Shown: positions 6,747 to 7,937 of the stretch, piece by piece
How positions within the stretch are numbered: the first letter of the stretch is position 1
How the letters are laid out: each line of letters starts with the position of its first letter
Source: Polaromonas sp.
GTDB lineage: Bacteria > Pseudomonadota > Gammaproteobacteria > Burkholderiales > Burkholderiaceae_C
Reading direction: 5' to 3'
NCBI GenBank assembly: GCA_014376885.1
Contig: JACMQR010000196.1
Location: 1-7,937 of the forward strand
DNA length: 7,937 nt
Notes under the pieces: generated by a model
Told to the model about the DNA's origin: nothing
The model's input: only the letters and a program-made list of their open reading frames with translations
The model's database searches: none
Program-made: the position numbers and the translations under genes

Positions 6747-6800
6747 ATGAGCAGCGCCGCAGTACCGCTCAAACCACTTTCTGACAAAAGCCATCCATGA
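6747..6800 (+). other. Possible short upstream reading frame overlapping the proQ start
   Basis: ATG at 6747 opens a 17-codon frame encoding MSSAAVPLKPLSDKSHP. Its TGA (6798-6800) overlaps the ATG of the ProQ-family gene in the arrangement ATGA, which is typical of translational coupling. There is no clear ribosome binding site in front of it, and the same frame is open further upstream as a shadow of the oxidoreductase gene, so it may be chance. Confidence 0.2.
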
Positions 6801-7684
6801 ACGAAATCCTATCCACACCGGCTCCAACCGATGCCTCACCCGCGCCTGCTGAGGCCAACACGACGGGCCAGCGCCAGCGCCAGGGCCGGCAAGGCGGGCG
6901 CAGTCGGGCGCAGGCCAAGCCTGCCGCCCCGGCGCGGCCACCGCGCGAAGTCCATCCGGTGCTCCAGCACCTGTTCGCGCTGTACCCGAAGATGTTCGGC
7001 ACGCAGTTTTTGCCGCTCAAGCTCGGCGTGTTCCAGGACCTGCTAGCGCTGCACCCGGAGGTGTTCAAACGCGATGAGCTGAAGATTGCGCTGGGTCTGC
7101 ATGCCCGCTCCACCCGCTACCTGGAAAGCGTGGCCGCCGGCCATGCGCGCCACAACCTGCAGGGCGAGGCGGTCGAGCCGGTTGCCCCGGAGCATGTCCA
7201 CCACGCGGTCATGGAGGTGTTTCGACGCCGCCAGGCGCGCTCGAACCAGGATTTGCGGCCTTTTGCGCAGGCGCAGCTGATCGGGGCGATTGAGGCGTCC
7301 GGCCTGGGCCGGACCGACTACCTGCTGTGCATTCGCCAGCAGGACGAGGTGGCAACCGCCTTGCTTGACGACGCCTTTGCCGAGCTGGCCGCGCAGGCCG
7401 CCAAACGCGATGCGCTGCTCAGGATGTTTGAAGCCAGCGGCAAGGCGATTGCCGAATTCGCCGAGATGTACGGCCTGGACCCGGCCGAGGTGGGCCGCAC
7501 GCTGGAGCGGGCGCGCGCCGACCAGGCGGCGCAGGCCGCCGCGCTGGCCAGCGCGCCGGAAAGCCCGGCGCTGCCAGACGCTGCAGCCGAAACAGCAGCT
7601 GGTGAGCCAGCCGAGAAAGCAGCCGATGCTGCGGCCGACAGTGCGGCTGGCGAGCCGCCGGCAGGCACCGGCCCGGCGGCTTGA
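6797..7684 (+). CDS. proQ: ProQ/FinO-domain RNA chaperone
   Basis: RNA-binding protein of 295 residues. The ProQ/FinO domain spans about 53-139: HPVLQHLFALYP, then PLKLGVFQDLL (73-83), ELKIALGLHARSTRYLESV (94-112) with the conserved R-YL, and LQGE (121-124). In enterobacteria this domain binds structured sRNAs and mRNA 3' ends and modulates their stability. The domain is flanked by a disordered, basic Gln/Arg/Gly-rich N-terminus (1-50), a charged helical region (140-240) with no match I recognise outside this lineage, and an Ala/Glu/Pro-rich acidic tail (241-295). E. coli ProQ is 232 residues with a different C-terminal domain, so orthology of function is uncertain. ATG 6797 has a weak ribosome binding site and overlaps the stop of a short upstream frame. 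The gene ends directly at a leftward terminator shared with convergent htpX. Confidence 0.88.
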   Translation: MNEILSTPAPTDASPAPAEANTTGQRQRQGRQGGRSRAQAKPAAPARPPREVHPVLQHLFALYPKMFGTQFLPLKLGVFQDLLALHPEVFKRDELKIALGLHARSTRYLESVAAGHARHNLQGEAVEPVAPEHVHHAVMEVFRRRQARSNQDLRPFAQAQLIGAIEASGLGRTDYLLCIRQQDEVATALLDDAFAELAAQAAKRDALLRMFEASGKAIAEFAEMYGLDPAEVGRTLERARADQAAQAAALASAPESPALPDAAAETAAGEPAEKAADAAADSAAGEPPAGTGPAA

Positions 7685-7706
7685 AAAAAGCCGGCATCGA
7701 GCCGGC
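7684..7706 (-). terminator. Intrinsic terminator of htpX
   Basis: GCCGGC-ATCGA-GCCGGC (7690-7706) is a perfect 6-bp stem with a 5-base loop. Read on the minus strand it is followed at once by six T (7684-7689), the classic intrinsic terminator form. On the plus strand the T-run is absent, so it mainly serves the leftward gene, although the hairpin lies right after the proQ stop. Confidence 0.75.
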
Positions 7707-7733
7707 CGTCTGATCAGTCCGGGCCGCGTTCGT

Positions 7734-7937
7734 TCAGCCCGGCGCGTTTTGCAATGCTGCGATGCGCTCCTCGATCGGCGGATGGGTGGCAAACAACTGG
7801 CCCATGCCGCCGGTGATGCCCATGGCTTCCACGGCCTTGGGCAGCTCGCCGGGCTGCATGCCGCCCAGGCGGGCCAGCGCATTCATCATCGGCTGCCTGC
7901 GGCCCATCAGCTGCGCGGCGCCCGCATCGGCGCGGAA
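7734..7937 (-). CDS. htpX: Membrane zinc metalloprotease HtpX, C-terminal part (partial)
   Basis: C-terminal 67 residues of an M48-family peptidase, cut by the right edge; the frame is open to position 7937. The visible part starts with [12 protein letters not shown], the segment after the third zinc-ligand Glu of HtpX (usually EFRAD; the Glu itself lies outside the window). It ends with [14 protein letters not shown], a highly characteristic HtpX C-terminus. HtpX is an inner-membrane heat-shock protease that degrades damaged membrane proteins together with FtsH. The HEXXH site and the membrane segments are not in the window. The gene converges on proQ and is followed by an intrinsic terminator. 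Confidence 0.88.
   Translation of the reverse strand, partial: FRADAGAAQLMGRRQPMMNALARLGGMQPGELPKAVEAMGITGGMGQLFATHPPIEERIAALQNAPG

Overview
The window looks like a chromosomal segment of a high-GC betaproteobacterium, most likely Burkholderiales/Comamonadaceae (Polaromonas- or Rhodoferax-like). This rests on GC-rich codon use, on the protein families present, on a Burkholderiales-type ProQ and on an RNase P RNA with the features of that group. The family placement is inference from pattern recognition; no database search was run. There is no phage, insertion sequence, CRISPR array, tRNA or rRNA, and most genes are housekeeping or ordinary metabolism.

Layout, left to right. (1) 1-878 (+): the C-terminal part of a metallo-beta-lactamase-fold hydrolase of the LACTB2 type, cut by the left edge. 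It carries a 66-bp low-GC, hairpin-rich segment (381-446) that is read in frame. (2) 994-1857 (+): a lipoprotein substrate-binding protein for an amino-acid ABC importer, with no permease or ATPase beside it. (3) 1878-2792 (-): a LysR-family regulator closely resembling NhaR, convergent with gene 2. (4) 2793-2950: an AT-rich divergent control region with several palindromes, a LysR-type box and a good sigma70 promoter. (5) 2951-3493 (+): an Rrf2-family regulator of IscR architecture that contains no cysteine. (6) 3525-3912 (-): rnpB, the RNase P RNA, with a perfect 12-bp P1 helix. (7) 3976-4893 (+): cysteine synthase A. (8) 5005-6666 (+): a large FAD-dependent oxidoreductase of the uncharacterised COG2509 type. 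(9) 6797-7684 (+): a ProQ/FinO-domain RNA chaperone with long low-complexity tails. (10) 7684-7706: a terminator reading leftwards. (11) 7734-7937 (-): the C-terminus of the membrane protease HtpX, cut by the right edge.

The genes do not form one obvious pathway. The most suggestive grouping is the cysteine-free Rrf2 regulator and cysteine synthase on either side of rnpB. In Firmicutes, the Rrf2 regulator CymR lacks a cluster and uses CysK as its co-sensor, so a similar link here is a testable idea. I found no convincing new multi-gene system. The points most worth following are the cysteine-free IscR-like regulator, the nested palindromes that probably control it and the nhaR-like gene, the palindromic segment inside the hydrolase, an unusual base in the P4 core of the RNase P RNA, and a short reading frame overlapping the proQ start.
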